Source: Gibbula magus (lineage: Eukaryota; Mollusca; Gastropoda; Trochida; Trochidae). From it: DNA of 64,000 bases. Within the stretch, counting starts at the first letter, position 1. Each line of letters opens with the position of its first letter. Position numbers and translations under genes: made by a program. The notes under the pieces are model-generated. The model was not told the DNA's origin. It searched no databases and was given only the letters and a program-made list of their open reading frames with translations. Below are positions 48,056 through 60,800 of the stretch, piece by piece. The stretch covers positions 81,977,436 to 82,041,435 of the forward strand of contig OW388291.1 in NCBI GenBank assembly GCA_936450465.1, read 5' to 3'.

Positions 48056-49100
48056 TAAGAAGTTCATTTTATTGATTTGCTCCATGTGTAAGCGACATAT
48101 TGATTATAGCAATACAAATTTGATATGCGGACAGTGAGTTAAATTGAATTGCCACACCTCACGTACACTGCTGCGTGTACAATCTCATCAAGAACATGAA
48201 GATCTATTGGACCACGATCAACACTCCAGTCTCTTGCAACATCTTAACACAATTCAATTAACGAAAAATCTTATTATCATATACAATAGACGCTGAATGC
48301 TATTTCAGTTTGAAGTTAAACATGCCTCCTGGTGGATACATGAATGGTTGAATGTATACACGTAGGGCATATAGAGGCATGATGAAACTTATTAAGCTTT
48401 TGCATCTTGTGCAAATATTCTTAATGAATTTAATGTTGGGCAATCCAAATCAGTGTCGACTGCATTCCCCTGACATGCATCAGAAGCCAGTGAATGAAAA
48501 GTGACTTCTGATCTGCTATTAAACATGTGACTGATGAAATGGGAACAGTGACACTTCCAATCTAGCATTTTCTGTGATATCACACGCTGTCAAATATCAG
48601 AAAGTTATCAAATTATTATATCTGTTTAGACATCAACTTTTGGTGTTATCCAAAATTCGAGCTGATGAAAATCACAACAGTTGGAACATATCCTATTTAA
48701 AAAAAATGGAACACGCCAAAGGTGCCCAAGGCTACAAAAGCCTTGTTACCTTCTTTGAGGGTAATATTATAAGCATTAAATGTGTCTGGACCAAGATCAA
48801 TTATTCTGTCTCATGCAGCATCTGAACACATTTCAATTAATGAAAACCATTTTCAAATCATATTATTTGAAAAATGCATGAGCGGCTCACCTGGAATCTA
48901 TTATAAGCTTCAAGCTGAAGTATATTGTGACTCCTAATGGATCATTCTGCACGTGTGTGGCCGATGGAGGCACTACAGAACTTATTGATTAATCCTTATT
49001 GGTCTCCTGTGCATATATTCTGGGTTGATTTTTGTGTGTCCTAATCTCTGCAGATCCTCTATTAAAGTTAATACAATTAGTACTTTGATATAGTGGCATA
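47116..49100 (-). repeat. Family U repeat, minus-strand copy
   Basis: Blocks appear in reverse order and orientation: d (47,120-47,310, complement of 30,000-30,160), c (47,705-47,745), b (48,150-48,420, complement of 28,700-29,010) and a second degenerate b-like piece (48,770-49,000). The 60-codon frame at 47,122-47,304 is a repeat shadow, not a gene. Confidence 0.65.
47978..48052. repeat. (AT)n microsatellite
   Basis: About 75 bp of nearly pure alternating TA with interruptions ('tataaata', 'tacatata'). Confidence 0.95.
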
Positions 49101-49729
49101 TGTTCAACATTATGCTGAATTATTGTAAAAAGGCAAAATATATTTTTTTGTAAAATGTTGGAGAATGTAAATAATTTGTGTTTGAAAGTAGAAAGGGCAA
49201 TACTTTACTTCAATACTTGAATTAATCACTACAGGAAAACGTGATTTTAAACCAGAATAAGGTAGCAGATAAATATTCTTTGACGAAAATTCATCTTTAA
49301 GATTTGAAATTCTTAGTTGTTATTTGAAAACCTTACAGCTTAATGCATGGCTAAAGGTCCTCAATACAAAGTGAGTTCCAAGAATGGAATAATGTGTCGA
49401 TGTTCTGTGTATTGTGATTCTTTCCTTATTCATTAGAGCACATAAAGAGGTATGCTTTGAATATATAGCTTAATGTGGCTAATTATTGAGCAGAAAAATA
49501 TGCTGTCGCCCAAATGTTCTAAAACAGTTGTTTAAACCTACACAATCTCTTTTTCTATCAATGCTGGAAATATCTTTCTGTCCTGACGAAGGTATTCAAC
49601 AAAATAGCATTGTTTTGTTTGGAAGCATAATATAACAAAACTATAACCAATGTGTTTAATGATACTTTGTTGTAGAGAATTACATATACATGACGATCAG
49701 ATACAAAACAGAACAGTTATATATTCATA
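49101..49729. other. Unassigned AT-rich DNA
   Basis: No gene, repeat structure or transposon end recognised. Confidence 0.4.
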
Positions 49730-51250
49730 TTCTTAAAAAAATCTCACCAATATTCAACATCCGTTTGGTTTCCCAGCCCTGAGTTGTTTTAGAGCAGTAC
49801 TATACCTTCATGTACTATACAGAAGGCCAATCATCCAGCTTGAAGGAACTAGTGTCAGCATTATGATGTTTTTATTTGTACAGAAGGTGATGCAAAACAC
49901 TTTGACAATACTGAAAGTGAGATGTACAAGGAGACAAAGATACTGACAAGGAATGGAATGTGCAATGCCTGGTGACATTGGTGTAGCTTCTATAATGCTG
50001 CCAGTAACAGAGGGTTTGCACTCCTGTGGGAAATCTGTAAATAAAAGTATTTTAAAATCATACATTGCGCTATATAACACAATCGAACTTTGATGAATCA
50101 AATAGTCAAACAGAGAGGGCAGAAATAGTTTTTCTTTAAATGAGACAATTGAGTGTGTAAATTATAAAGGCGATTGCATTGATCATTTACGTTTTCGTTT
50201 TGATAGTTTGCATCAAAATCGACATTTAAGAGTGTATAATACTCCTACAAAACTGTTTATTCAGATGACATGTCAGGGAAACGGCAAATATTTTCCGTGG
50301 CAATAAACAAACTTACAATCACATCGTGATTCAATTGTTGAACTATGTGTAAAACTAAACCCTTTAATGTACAAAACTAGATAATGGTGAATAGTTAAAA
50401 CCACTACTTCAAACCTCGTTATCTGTTGAGCATATCAGTAGTAACATTGTCACACACATGCTATATAACATAAGTCACTGCACTGTGGTACATTCTGATC
50501 TTGGACTCCAAATAACAATGCAAATGTCAATTGCTTATGTGGGAACCACCTAGTAAAATTGACATATACTTTGAACAGAGGTCACTTTCAATATTTTTCT
50601 TAATGACAGGAACATTAATTATGTCCTTCCTTAGAGATAACAATGTTGTCAGAATGTAATCGAATGCAACATCTCCTCCCATAAAACGACAGAATATATG
50701 AATGTATATATGGGTACATCGTGAAGACATGAACAATGGATCTTGAGTTTAATTATTAGGGTATTTACAGTAAAGAATCTATCAAGAATGGGACTACGCA
50801 TTCCAAAGTAAATGCGAATATTTAACGCCCTTCTAAGGACAGTAAAATCTCTTTAAGAAAACAACGTATGGTACGAAGAGCACGGTGCTAACAAATAAGA
50901 TACATAACTTGCTCCCATTTCATGTTGGGGTTTTGTCTTAAGGCTCGCAACAAATGAAACTTATTTGACTTGGAAAATACATTTGATATGAAAGAGGAAG
51001 CTCGTTAGATTCCCTATAAATATAATAACAATAATTTAGTTCCTATAAAGCACACTGCCTGCAACACACTGTTGAATAAGCAAATTAGCAATTAAGCTTT
51101 AAATCGGATTAGAACTTGATAAAAAGTGACAAGGTGATCGGCCTGAACACATTAACATTGACAGATATTTTTAACCTGACATTAAATGATGAATAACGGT
51201 GTTAGAGTTTGAAATTACAACTTAAAACAAATTTTAAAAATTATTTTTCT
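49730..51250 (+). repeat. Family U fragment: blocks h, f and a
   Basis: 49,730-50,150 (h) matches 58,330-59,040 directly and the left arm (about 55,700-56,330) in inverted orientation. 50,165-50,235 (f) matches 24,050-24,130. 50,815-51,160 (a) matches 28,090-28,400. The 50,240-50,810 part is unassigned. A 97-codon minus frame (49,808-50,101) does not hold up in the other h copies. Confidence 0.65.
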
Positions 51251-52400
51251 GAATCATGTATGAAGAATATTGATTTACAAACTAAAATTACGTCGAAAAC
51301 ATCAGCTTTCTGTCATTAATTCAATTATTTCCCGATACATTTTACACTTATTTTTACTTATTCAATCAGTGGTATTAATTTCCATTGAGTTTGTCATCAC
51401 TCAACTGAATCAAATGATTTGATTTTAAATATTTCTGTTCACAAGGAGAAAAAACCTTTAGTAATTTAGGTTTTTGGATATGTCAAATAAATTGGAATTG
51501 TTTCTGTTCACAGGAAGCAAACTCAATTTGCAATAAACGATGGAGAAAACATATTTTCTAAGAAATTGGAAATTGGAAATATTGAACAGTTTAAAAGCAC
51601 ACTGTAACTCTATGTTTCCAAACAGTGTAAACAAAAATGTAAACATTGGTCTTTTCACAATAATTCATCATTGATATCTTAACATTGTATTATATGACGA
51701 GCAATGAAATGCTGGGATTTATTATATAACTAGCAATGAAATATGTGATTATATGATGGAAATATAATCCATATTTGCACATAAACAGTAGAAAGTCATA
51801 TTTTCACTGCAGTGAAAATATAACTCATATGTTCACTGTAGTGACTAACGTGTGGCCGGAATTACTTTTCATGATTGTCTCCCTTTGACATGAACTTATC
51901 TCCCTTTGTAAAATGATTATCTCCCTTGCTTTCCACGTCTGACGGTGAACGCCGCTGTTATGATGTTTCAGTCAATTACTGTTGACCTTTTGAGGTGTTA
52001 ATATCATATTCAATAGTCCATAACATTCTGAAATTCATTTATTGTTGATATGTTACATAGTTGTTCTTTTACTCGTGAAAAACTTGGTGAGGCGAGAGGT
52101 ATGTGACAGACAAAAACGAACGTCACTCGTCAATCACTTCGCGTTTGAAATAACGACAAAACTTGTTCAATGTCTTAGGCATCTTCACTTGACTAGATGG
52201 TACCGTAGATAAACATTCACAACATATTTATTTTTGTAAAACATTGTCCCGTTTTATTTCGACTTATTTCAGTCGAATTATTTTCTCACTGCATTTACCG
52301 TGAACTATAGCGGGGAGTTGTTCGGATTACGACAACCAAGACCGCTCTAACCTTTCAATGTCATTGTTTTTATGCAGATTAAAGTTATATAATAAATAGA
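51251..52400. other. Unassigned DNA with a palindrome and 'atctcccttt' boxes
   Basis: A perfect 24-bp palindrome, 'atattttcactg' plus its complement, sits at 51,798-51,821. Three 'tctcccttt/g' boxes are spaced about 22-24 bp between 51,874 and 51,936. No gene seen. Confidence 0.5.
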
Positions 52401-52406
52401 ATATTT

Positions 52407-52525
52407 CATTGTTATTGCCAAATATCATTTCTATCTCATCGAGTGGAGTGAGCTGCGCTACTCATGAAAATATCACTTTCTCACTCCACTTGATGAGATA
52501 GAAATGATATTCGGCAAAAACAATG
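52407..52525. repeat. Long hairpin 1 (46-bp arms)
   Basis: Arms 52,407-52,452 and 52,480-52,525 are inverted ('ctatctcatcgagtggagtg' versus its near-complement), with only a few mismatches and a 27-nt loop. Weaker symmetry extends outward to about 52,390 and 52,545. Confidence 0.88.
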
Positions 52526-52710
52526 TAATAGTCTCTATTTATCAGTGAAATTAACTGTCTATCAAGCTACAGTGAAAATAACAGTGACTGATATAATTTG
52601 ACGTCATAAAACAATGGTCTGACGCAGCGAATTGGCTTATGACGTAACAGTGTTACTGTGGTGACGTGCTGTTCCTAGCAGCCGCTCGGCCGTCAATTCT
52701 GACAAATACC

Positions 52711-52813
52711 ATGTTTATCTCATCTCTTGAGGTAGAAAAGTTATATATTTTCACTCGTGGCTGTGCCACTCGCGAAAATATACCCTTTCTACCTCAACTG
52801 ATGAGATAAACAT
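52711..52813. repeat. Long hairpin 2 (~49-bp arms, 5-nt loop)
   Basis: Arms 52,711-52,760 and 52,766-52,813 are nearly perfect complements ('atgtttatctcatc', 'gaggtagaaa' and 'tattttcactcgtgg' on the left). The loop is 'ctgtg'. Arm sequence resembles hairpin 1 (tctcatc, gaaaatat), so the two may be related foldback elements about 190 bp apart. Confidence 0.88.
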
Positions 52814-54832
52814 TAGTCAAGAAAAGACAGATATCCTCAATATAAAGTATGAGTTACGTAAATAGTTTGAATCATTTGAATGCATTTCTTGATCTAAAAT
52901 TAGGTTTGTTCAAATATCTGTTTTGTTACACAAAGTATCCTTTCTTTTGGATGAATTGAAAAATGGGTTGTTTCTCACTACCTTCCTTCCAAGAACGATA
53001 ACATTGGCACGTTGCGTTTGCAACTCTGCAAGTCCATCTGAAGTCACTGTATACCCATCCAATAACTTCCACTATCAATGTGCATAATAGCCTTCAGGTC
53101 TGCACACATGTATACAGATATTAATCCCTTTTGCATAGATTCAGTCACACACTATGAGGGCCTCTTAATATTCCAGATCTAGACTTCCAAGCTAGTATTA
53201 TCTAATTGATTTATGAATCACTGTTATTTTCCTCATATGAGACACTGTTGAACGAGCTATGATTGTCCATTCACAATTTCTCCTCTTCTCGAGTGGAGCA
53301 CGAGTGTTGTGTGTTATTGGCCCAAATACAACAGTGCCGTTCATTGTCAGGGGAACAGGCAGTAAGAGTAACAAAGCCATCTGTTCACGGGCACCAAAAT
53401 ATTAACCCCAATTTCCAAGATTAGGTCATAGATTATCAATACCAATAAATCGTCTTGACTTTGAAGTCAGAATGATCTCGTTTATTTATGGATCCCAGTT
53501 CCCACGTGAGGCACATGTTGTACGAGATATTCGTAATTTCTTCTCTTCACATGTTGTGCAAGTGTCTTGTGTTGTGGATCCATATACACCATTGTGTGCC
53601 AGAGGAACAGGCAGCACAGTACAAGAGGCCATCTCTCAACTTAGCCTCATTGATTGGAAAGGTCTCGTTACTTGCCTGTCCCTTAAACATGTCGATAATT
53701 GCCAGAAGAGTTCAATACATACCACACCAAAAATGAACCATTTAATAACTAAATAGATATAAGTTCAGCTTTGCAGTGCTGAGTTATAAAGTTGACCGTA
53801 AATGGTATGTGCTTGGTTGTTCACAAATGTTTCATTTCTAATACATGACTGAAATATAGTATTGCCTATTAGGCAAATCTTCTTCTTTCCTCAAACCACG
53901 GATTAACGAATACAATCATGAAGTTGTTTATGTTATGTTAAAGCCGGGGTATTGGATAAGGAAACTTATTCATATCTAAACTTCGTGGTGCAGAAAGAGA
54001 GAGTTGTTGTGTTAAGATAAGTATGTAAAAATCACTAACAAATAATAGGTGTGAGTGTTAAAGACATATTGTCTGCTTCACATGACTTGATCTATTAAGT
54101 CTTCCAACAAGAGTTAATAAATATAGATAGCCAATCAAGTCTAAAGAGATCCTCAAATGAATGTTTTTCAACCAAAACTTATAATTTCAAGTACATAAAA
54201 ATATCAACTATTTAAAAAAATAAGGAGTAATAAGGAGTTTCAAATTCCTTTTAAAAAAGACAGCTTGCAACAAGCTATTGAACAATGAACAATGCATTAA
54301 AGCTGAACAATACGATTTGAATACAATGAAGAATGACAGATTTTATTGATCTTCTTGATTAGTCAAACACAGAGTGTTGTTGAAAAAAGAATATTGGAAA
54401 TATTGTTAATGGCCTGACATTCAAGAGGTTGATCCATGCATATCAGCGTTAGGTTTTCAAATTGAAACTTAAATTGTCAAATCTTATTGATGCAATGCCT
54501 CTAAAATCGTATCTCCCTGCTGCCTTATGAAGATTAAGAATTACAGGGGTAGATTATTATAAAAATGCTACGAGTATTTAACTTTTTCAATAGCGGTTGA
54601 AATGAGATCAAATTCAACATGGACTACAATAGTATGATGTTGTGATAAGGGATGATGATGCATGCATCGGACATCTACATCGTACATGTAATTGTACAAA
54701 AATGTGTAGGAGCAATTCATTTGAAGTGAAATTCAATAATAATTTCTGAGCATTATGAGTGAAATAAGATGCTAAAATTACAATTAAAGATTCCACAATC
54801 TGAAATGAATACAAAAGCAGAGTAGCCATGTT

Positions 54833-55115
54833 TGCCAGCGTCAGCCAATCAAACTTCTACGCAGCTTTGATCTGCAAGCCGATGACAATTCATATCACTT
54901 CGTTTCAAAGCAAGGGAGGTCATTGTGTTAGCCCTCCGTCACCGGTTATCTCCCTTGACCATTTCCGTCTTATCCCATTGAGCATTTTCTTTGGTTACTG
55001 ACTTCGTCACGCTGGCCAAGGGCGGGTGATTTGACAACAGATTCTCCTGATAAGGTTTCCCATGGGTGATATAGTGGAGAGTAACGGAGCATATATAAAA
55101 CCATGGGTAACCGAG
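54833..55115. other. Insertion specific to the left arm
   Basis: The right arm (59,575-59,670) and the tandem copy (63,185-63,260) carry a different, shorter sequence here. The left arm has about 280 bp of higher-GC DNA, including CCAATC, 'ggttatctcccttgacc' and a TATA-like 'gcatatataaaacc' at about 55,089. No ends or coding frame identified. Confidence 0.55.
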
Positions 55116-56788
55116 GATGATATAATGTGTCACTTTTTACATTGACATCACAATGATTAAAGCACCATTTTAATATGACAGTTCATGGACAGTAGAATCA
55201 CACGTGTCACTTAGAAACAACGTCAGAAAGGCATTACAGGACCACAAACCATGTATAGGATAACGTTCAATTCATTTAAAATAATTGAGCAAAGACCCAA
55301 GGGCCGAGGCCCGTTATATTTTAGGAATGGAGAGCAACTAGGACAAAAAACCTACTAAAATTAAACTCAATGTAATTGTTGTTAAGCAACTTTACCTTAA
55401 AAAGTCGAAAACATGAAATTTCAAGTCTAAAACCTTGACACGGTGTGTGAAAAATCTACTGATGAAGAGAACAATAGGAAAAGTTCACTGAAGTGTAATT
55501 CAAACCATGTTAATGTACAGCAATAGGATAGCGTTTGAGAACATATATGTACATGTATCCCTAATGCTAAGCTATGCATGCCCCTGTGGGCAAGGCAATA
55601 CTCTTTTCCAATTTGTTCTCACATTTTACTACATTACTTTAATTGACACCGATGTCTTATTTAAGGAAGAACTATTTCGGTCTCCTCTATTTCACTACAT
55701 GATTCGTCAAAGTTTTCCATTGTGGTATCTGTCGCACTTTACGATTTAAAATTACTTTTATTTACAGATTTCCCACAGGACGGCAAACCATTGCTAAACA
55801 TCAGAATCCACATATATTTCATGTGTGTTTTGTATGTTCTTTGCATGGTTATAACGACATTCACATATAGATAGTGAATAAATGAGCAATACAACTTCAA
55901 TTTATCAGCAATATATGAGAAAATTTCATTTTGAGTACCAACAACACCTTTCACAAAGTAAGTTTGTAATTGTGACATCTACTTTTTTGTTCTAGACCAT
56001 TCTAGCGAGAACAGGAAACCCAGATAGTTATTCCACTGTCACTGACAGAATACTATGAGCAGCTATATCAATGTCTCACGACATTGCACAATCCATTTAT
56101 TGTCAGCATTCTTATAAGCAGTTACGTCTCACTTTCAGTGTTCACCTTGTGGTTTGTTTCACTGTCTGTACAAATAAATACCGTGCACATGCTGACAATT
56201 GTTCCCTCTAGCTGGGTGCTTGTTCTTTTCTATTGTCTGTATAGTACTGCTCTAAAACAACTCTCCATCAGGGGTATCATGTGTGGAAACAAAACGGATA
56301 TTGAACATGTTTTCATAATATGAATGTAAAGGTGATCTGTTATGTATGTGATTGCACACGAGTATATGTAATTGTCTACGACATGGTCTGATTAATCGTG
56401 TTTATTGTAGTTGTTCCTAGTATCCTTCCAAATACATGTAGAAGTGTCTAAGATACACTCAACTTTGTATACTTCCCACAGAATTTATCAGAACAAATAT
56501 TGTTCTACAATTCATACCCTAGATTGACGTTAAGAACAGTTTGAGGAACATTTATATTGTTCAGATTTTAAGTTCCTTTCAATCATACTGTTTGCTACAT
56601 GCTATTGAACAAATAAACAGCTGTTGGTATAAATGGACACAAATGAAATAAACAAATCATTTGAAACCGTCATCTCTTAGATAATATTTAGGTTTGGAGA
56701 TGTAAATTGCACATGGAACTGTATATGATACCTAGGAAAGGTCACTGTGCACTCTTCATCATTCACTAGATCAATATCTGGTCAATCA

Positions 56789-57875
56789 CATTTTGTACGC
56801 TGACTTCACAGAACCAGTGTGAGGGAAATGTAAATAAAACTTGGACTATCTAAAAATTTAAAGTCATTAAGAATCTTTTCAAAAGATGGAAAAGCACAAT
56901 CATGCTTTGTAGTGCCTCTTTGTGGCCGTTTTGTCCATACAGCAACACATTAAAACTAGAATTAGCATCCAGGTCTGCGACTATTACATATTTTAAGTAA
57001 TGGGTAAGAGTTTCAATTAATTTAATACTGGTCAGAGGTTGCATGATACTGAATCTCTGGTAAATCTTCGTTTCAGCACATTTGTGACAATTTCGCATGA
57101 CTAATTTAGACAATTAATAAACAGAATATTCAACTTCCTTTCATATAATACTATTTGTATTAAACTTGTGATTGATTTAATATCAAACCCTCGTTTACTC
57201 GTCTGATACAAAAATGGTATTAAACGGAGAGGATTACATTAACATTCTTTAATTTGAAGCATTTGAACGTAAAATTCTGCCAGGGTTAATGGATCATCAA
57301 ATTTGGTCGGAAATATGTATTTCTTGTTTGAGAAAAACCCCAAATCTGTTTTGTTTCACAAAATATCCTTTTCTTTGGCAAAGGAAAAACTATCTCGGAT
57401 TGTGTCTCCCTGTCTTCAAAACAGCTTTGGCACGTTGTCTTTGCTTAACAAGTCCATCTTCACGTCGCTGTATTCCATCATAGAACTTTCCCTATCAATG
57501 TGTTTAATTGCCTAAGGTTCTGCACACAGGCACCCAAATATTTATCCCACTAGCCCGGGTTTGGTCACAGATTACAAATACCGATAAATCTTATTGACCT
57601 GAAGTCAATATGGTCTCATTTGTTTTCTCATGTGAGGTAATTCCAGTACGAGCTGTGAGTGTATTTCACAATTACGGCTCCTCGCAGAGAGTGCAAGTGT
57701 TGTTTGTTGTGGATCCATATACATGATGACCATTCCGTGCCACGGGAAGAGGCAGAATGAGTAGCAGAATGTCAAGTTATCCCTCACTGATTGGAAACAT
57801 CTCGTCACTTACATCTGCTTCATGGGTTGCAGTCTGCTTTAAAAAGTCAATATTTCCAAGAGGTGAGGTGAGGTA
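56789..57875 (+). repeat. Spacer of the inverted repeat, itself family U-like
   Basis: 56,890-57,060 resembles block b with its flank, and 57,240-57,800 resembles block d in plus orientation ('gggttaatggatcatc', 'cacgttgtctttgc'). It ends with a (gaggt)n run. No gene recognised; short overlapping frames at 57,289-57,515 are in this repeat. Confidence 0.6.
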
Positions 57876-60800
57876 TGATTGACCAGATATTGATCTAGTG
57901 AATGATGAAGAGTGCACAGTGACCTTTCCTAGGTATCATATAGAGTTCCATGTGCAATTTACATTTCCAAACCTAAATATTATCTAAGAGATGACGGTTT
58001 CAAATGATTTGTTTATTTCATTTATGTCCATTTATACCAACAGCTGTTAATTTGTTCAATAGCATGTAGCAAACAGTATGATTGAAAGGAACTTAAAATT
58101 TGAACAATATAAATGTTCCTCAAACTGTTCTTAACGTCAATCTAGGGTATGAATTACAGAACAATATTTGTTCTGATAAATTCTGTGGGAAGTATACAAA
58201 GTTGAGTGTATCTTAGACACTTCTACATGTATTAGGAAGGATACTAGGAACAACTACAATAAACACGATTCATCAGACCATGTCGTAGACAATTACATAT
58301 ACTCGTGTGCAATCACATACATAACAGATCACCTTTACATTCATATTATGAAAAACATGTTCAATATCCGTTTTGTTTCCACACATGATACCCCTGATGG
58401 AGACTTGTTTTAGAGCAGTACTATACATACAATAGAAAAGAACAAGCACCCAGCTAGAGGGAACAATTGTCAGCATGTGCACGGTATTTATTTGTACAGA
58501 CAGTGATACAAACCACATGGCCAACACTGAAAGTGAGACGTAACTGCTCATTAGAAGGTTGGCAATCAATGGAATGTGCAATGTCGTGTGGGATTGTTAT
58601 ACATGTAGCTGCTCATAATATGCTGTCATTGACAGTGGACTAACTTCATGTATCTGAGTTTCTTGTTCTCGCTAGATTTAGAATGGTCTAGAACAAAAAA
58701 GTAGAAGTCACAATTACAAACTTACTTTGTGAAAGGTGTTGTTGGTACTCAAAATGAAATTTTCTCATATATTGCTGATAAATTGAAGTTGTATTGCTCA
58801 TTTATTCACTATATATATGTGAATGTCTTTATAACCATGCAAAGAACATACAAAACACACATGAAATATTTTTGGACTCTGATGTTTAGCAATGGTTTGC
58901 CGTCCTGTGTGAAATCTGTAAATAAAAGTAATTTTAAATCATAAAGAGCGATAGCTACCACAATGGAAAACTTTGACGAATCATGTAGTGAAATAGAGGA
59001 GACAGAAATAGTTCTTCCTTAAATAAGACATCGGTGTCAATTATAGTAATGTAGTAAAATGCGAGAACAAATTGGAAAAGAGTATTGCCTTGCCCACAGT
59101 GGCATGCATAGCTTAGCATTAGGAATACATGTACATATATGTTCGCAGATGCTATCCTATTGCTGTACATTAACATGAGTTAATTTGCACATCAGTAAAT
59201 TTTTCCTATTGTTCTCTCATCAGTATATTTTTCACACATCATGTCAAGGTTTTAGACCTGAAATTTCATGTGTTAGACTTTTTAAGGTAAAGTTGCTTAA
59301 CAACCATTACATGGAGTTTAATTTTAGTAGGTTTGTGTCCTAGTTGCTCTCTTTTCCTAAAATATAACGGGCCTCGGCCCTTGGGTCTCTGCTCAATTAT
59401 TTTTAACGAATTGAAAGTTATCCTATACATGGTCTGTGGTCCTGTAATGCCTTTCATACATTGTTTCTAAGTGACACGTGTGATTCTACTGTCCATGAAC
59501 TGTCATATTAAAAGGGTGCTTTGAACATTGTGATGTCAATGTAAAAAGTGACACATTACATATGATAACTCTGTAAAGGTATTGAGTTTCTTTTACGATT
59601 CATGTCTTAACTTCTCCCTGTTTGAAGTCCACTTGAATAGCAACTACAGATTAAACATGACCACTCTGCTTTTGTATTCATTTCTTTAATTGTAATTTTA
59701 ACATCTTATTTCACTCATGTGGCTCAAAAATAAATATTGAATTTCACTTAATATAATGATTGCTCCTTCTCATTTCTGCACAATTACAGGTAAGATGTAC
59801 ATGTACGATGCAAGTGTCCCTCATCACAACATCATTTCATTATAATCCATGTTGAACTTGATCTATTTCAACCGCTACTGAAAAGGTAAAATATTCGTAG
59901 TATTTTTATAATCATCTTCCGTTGTCATTCTTAATCTTCATAAGGAAGCAGGGAGATACGATTTTAGAGGCATTGCATCAATAGGATTTGACAATTTAAG
60001 TTTCAATTTGAAAACCTAACGCTGATATGCTTGGATCGACCTCTTGAATGTCAGGTCATTAACAATATTCCCAATATTCTTTTTCCAACAACACTCTGCG
60101 TTTGACTTATCAAGAAGATCAATAGAATCTGTCATTCTTCATTGTATTCAAAGCGTATTGTTCAGCTTTAATGCATTATCCATTGTTCAATAGCTTGTTG
60201 CAAGCTGTGTTTATTGAAAGGAATTTGAAATATAACTCCTTTCTACTTCTTATCAAATGAAATTGAATCACAACAGTATGTGTTAAAAATTTATAAATAT
60301 TGCTGTTGCATTAATGTATGAAATGCATTCATTAACATTGAATGATATACGTTGATATTCTTAATATAAGTTTGGTTGAAGAACTTAAAGACTTAATAGA
60401 TCAAGTCATGTGAAGCAGACAAAAGATGTTTAACACTCACACCTATTATTTGTTAGTGATTTTTTACATACTTATCTTAACACAACAACTCTCTCTTTCT
60501 GCACCACGAAGTTTAGATATGAATAAGTTGCCTTATCCAATACCCCGACTTTAACATAAACAACTTCATGATTGTATTCGTTAATCCGTGGTTTGAGTAA
60601 AGAAGAAGATTTACCTTATAGGCAATACTCTATTTCAGTCATGTATTATAAATGAAACATTTGTGAACAACCAAGCACATACCAGTCAACTTTATAACTC
60701 AGCGCTGCATTTTTCTCCAAAAGCTGAAATTATATCTATTTAGATATTAAATGGTTCATTTTTGGTGAAGTATGTATTGAACTCTTCTGGCAATTATCGA

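Larger units (their letters stand above)
52610..56788. repeat. Left arm of a large inverted repeat (family U)
   Basis: Matches the complement of 57,876-61,970 across its length: for example 52,615-52,690 with 61,895-61,965, 53,460-53,750 with 60,740-61,050, 55,500-55,760 with 58,920-59,175, and 56,640-56,788 with 57,876-58,040. The inner part looks over 90% identical by eye and the outer part more diverged. It holds two tandem ~270-bp subunits of block d (53,180-53,640), then e, K and an inverted h. Overlapping 94- and 82-codon frames at 53,472-53,756 are repeat shadows. Confidence 0.85.

Noticed and set aside
53472..53756. Two overlapping frames of 94 and 82 codons in block d
   Set aside because: They lie in a tandem subrepeat and are broken in the paralogous copies at 30.45, 34.15 and 61.0 kb.
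56084..58581. Hydrophobic two-segment membrane protein encoded in both palindrome arms
   Set aside because: Differences between the arms are concentrated replacement changes, the third copy at 49.8 kb is out of frame, and there are no splice or promoter signals.
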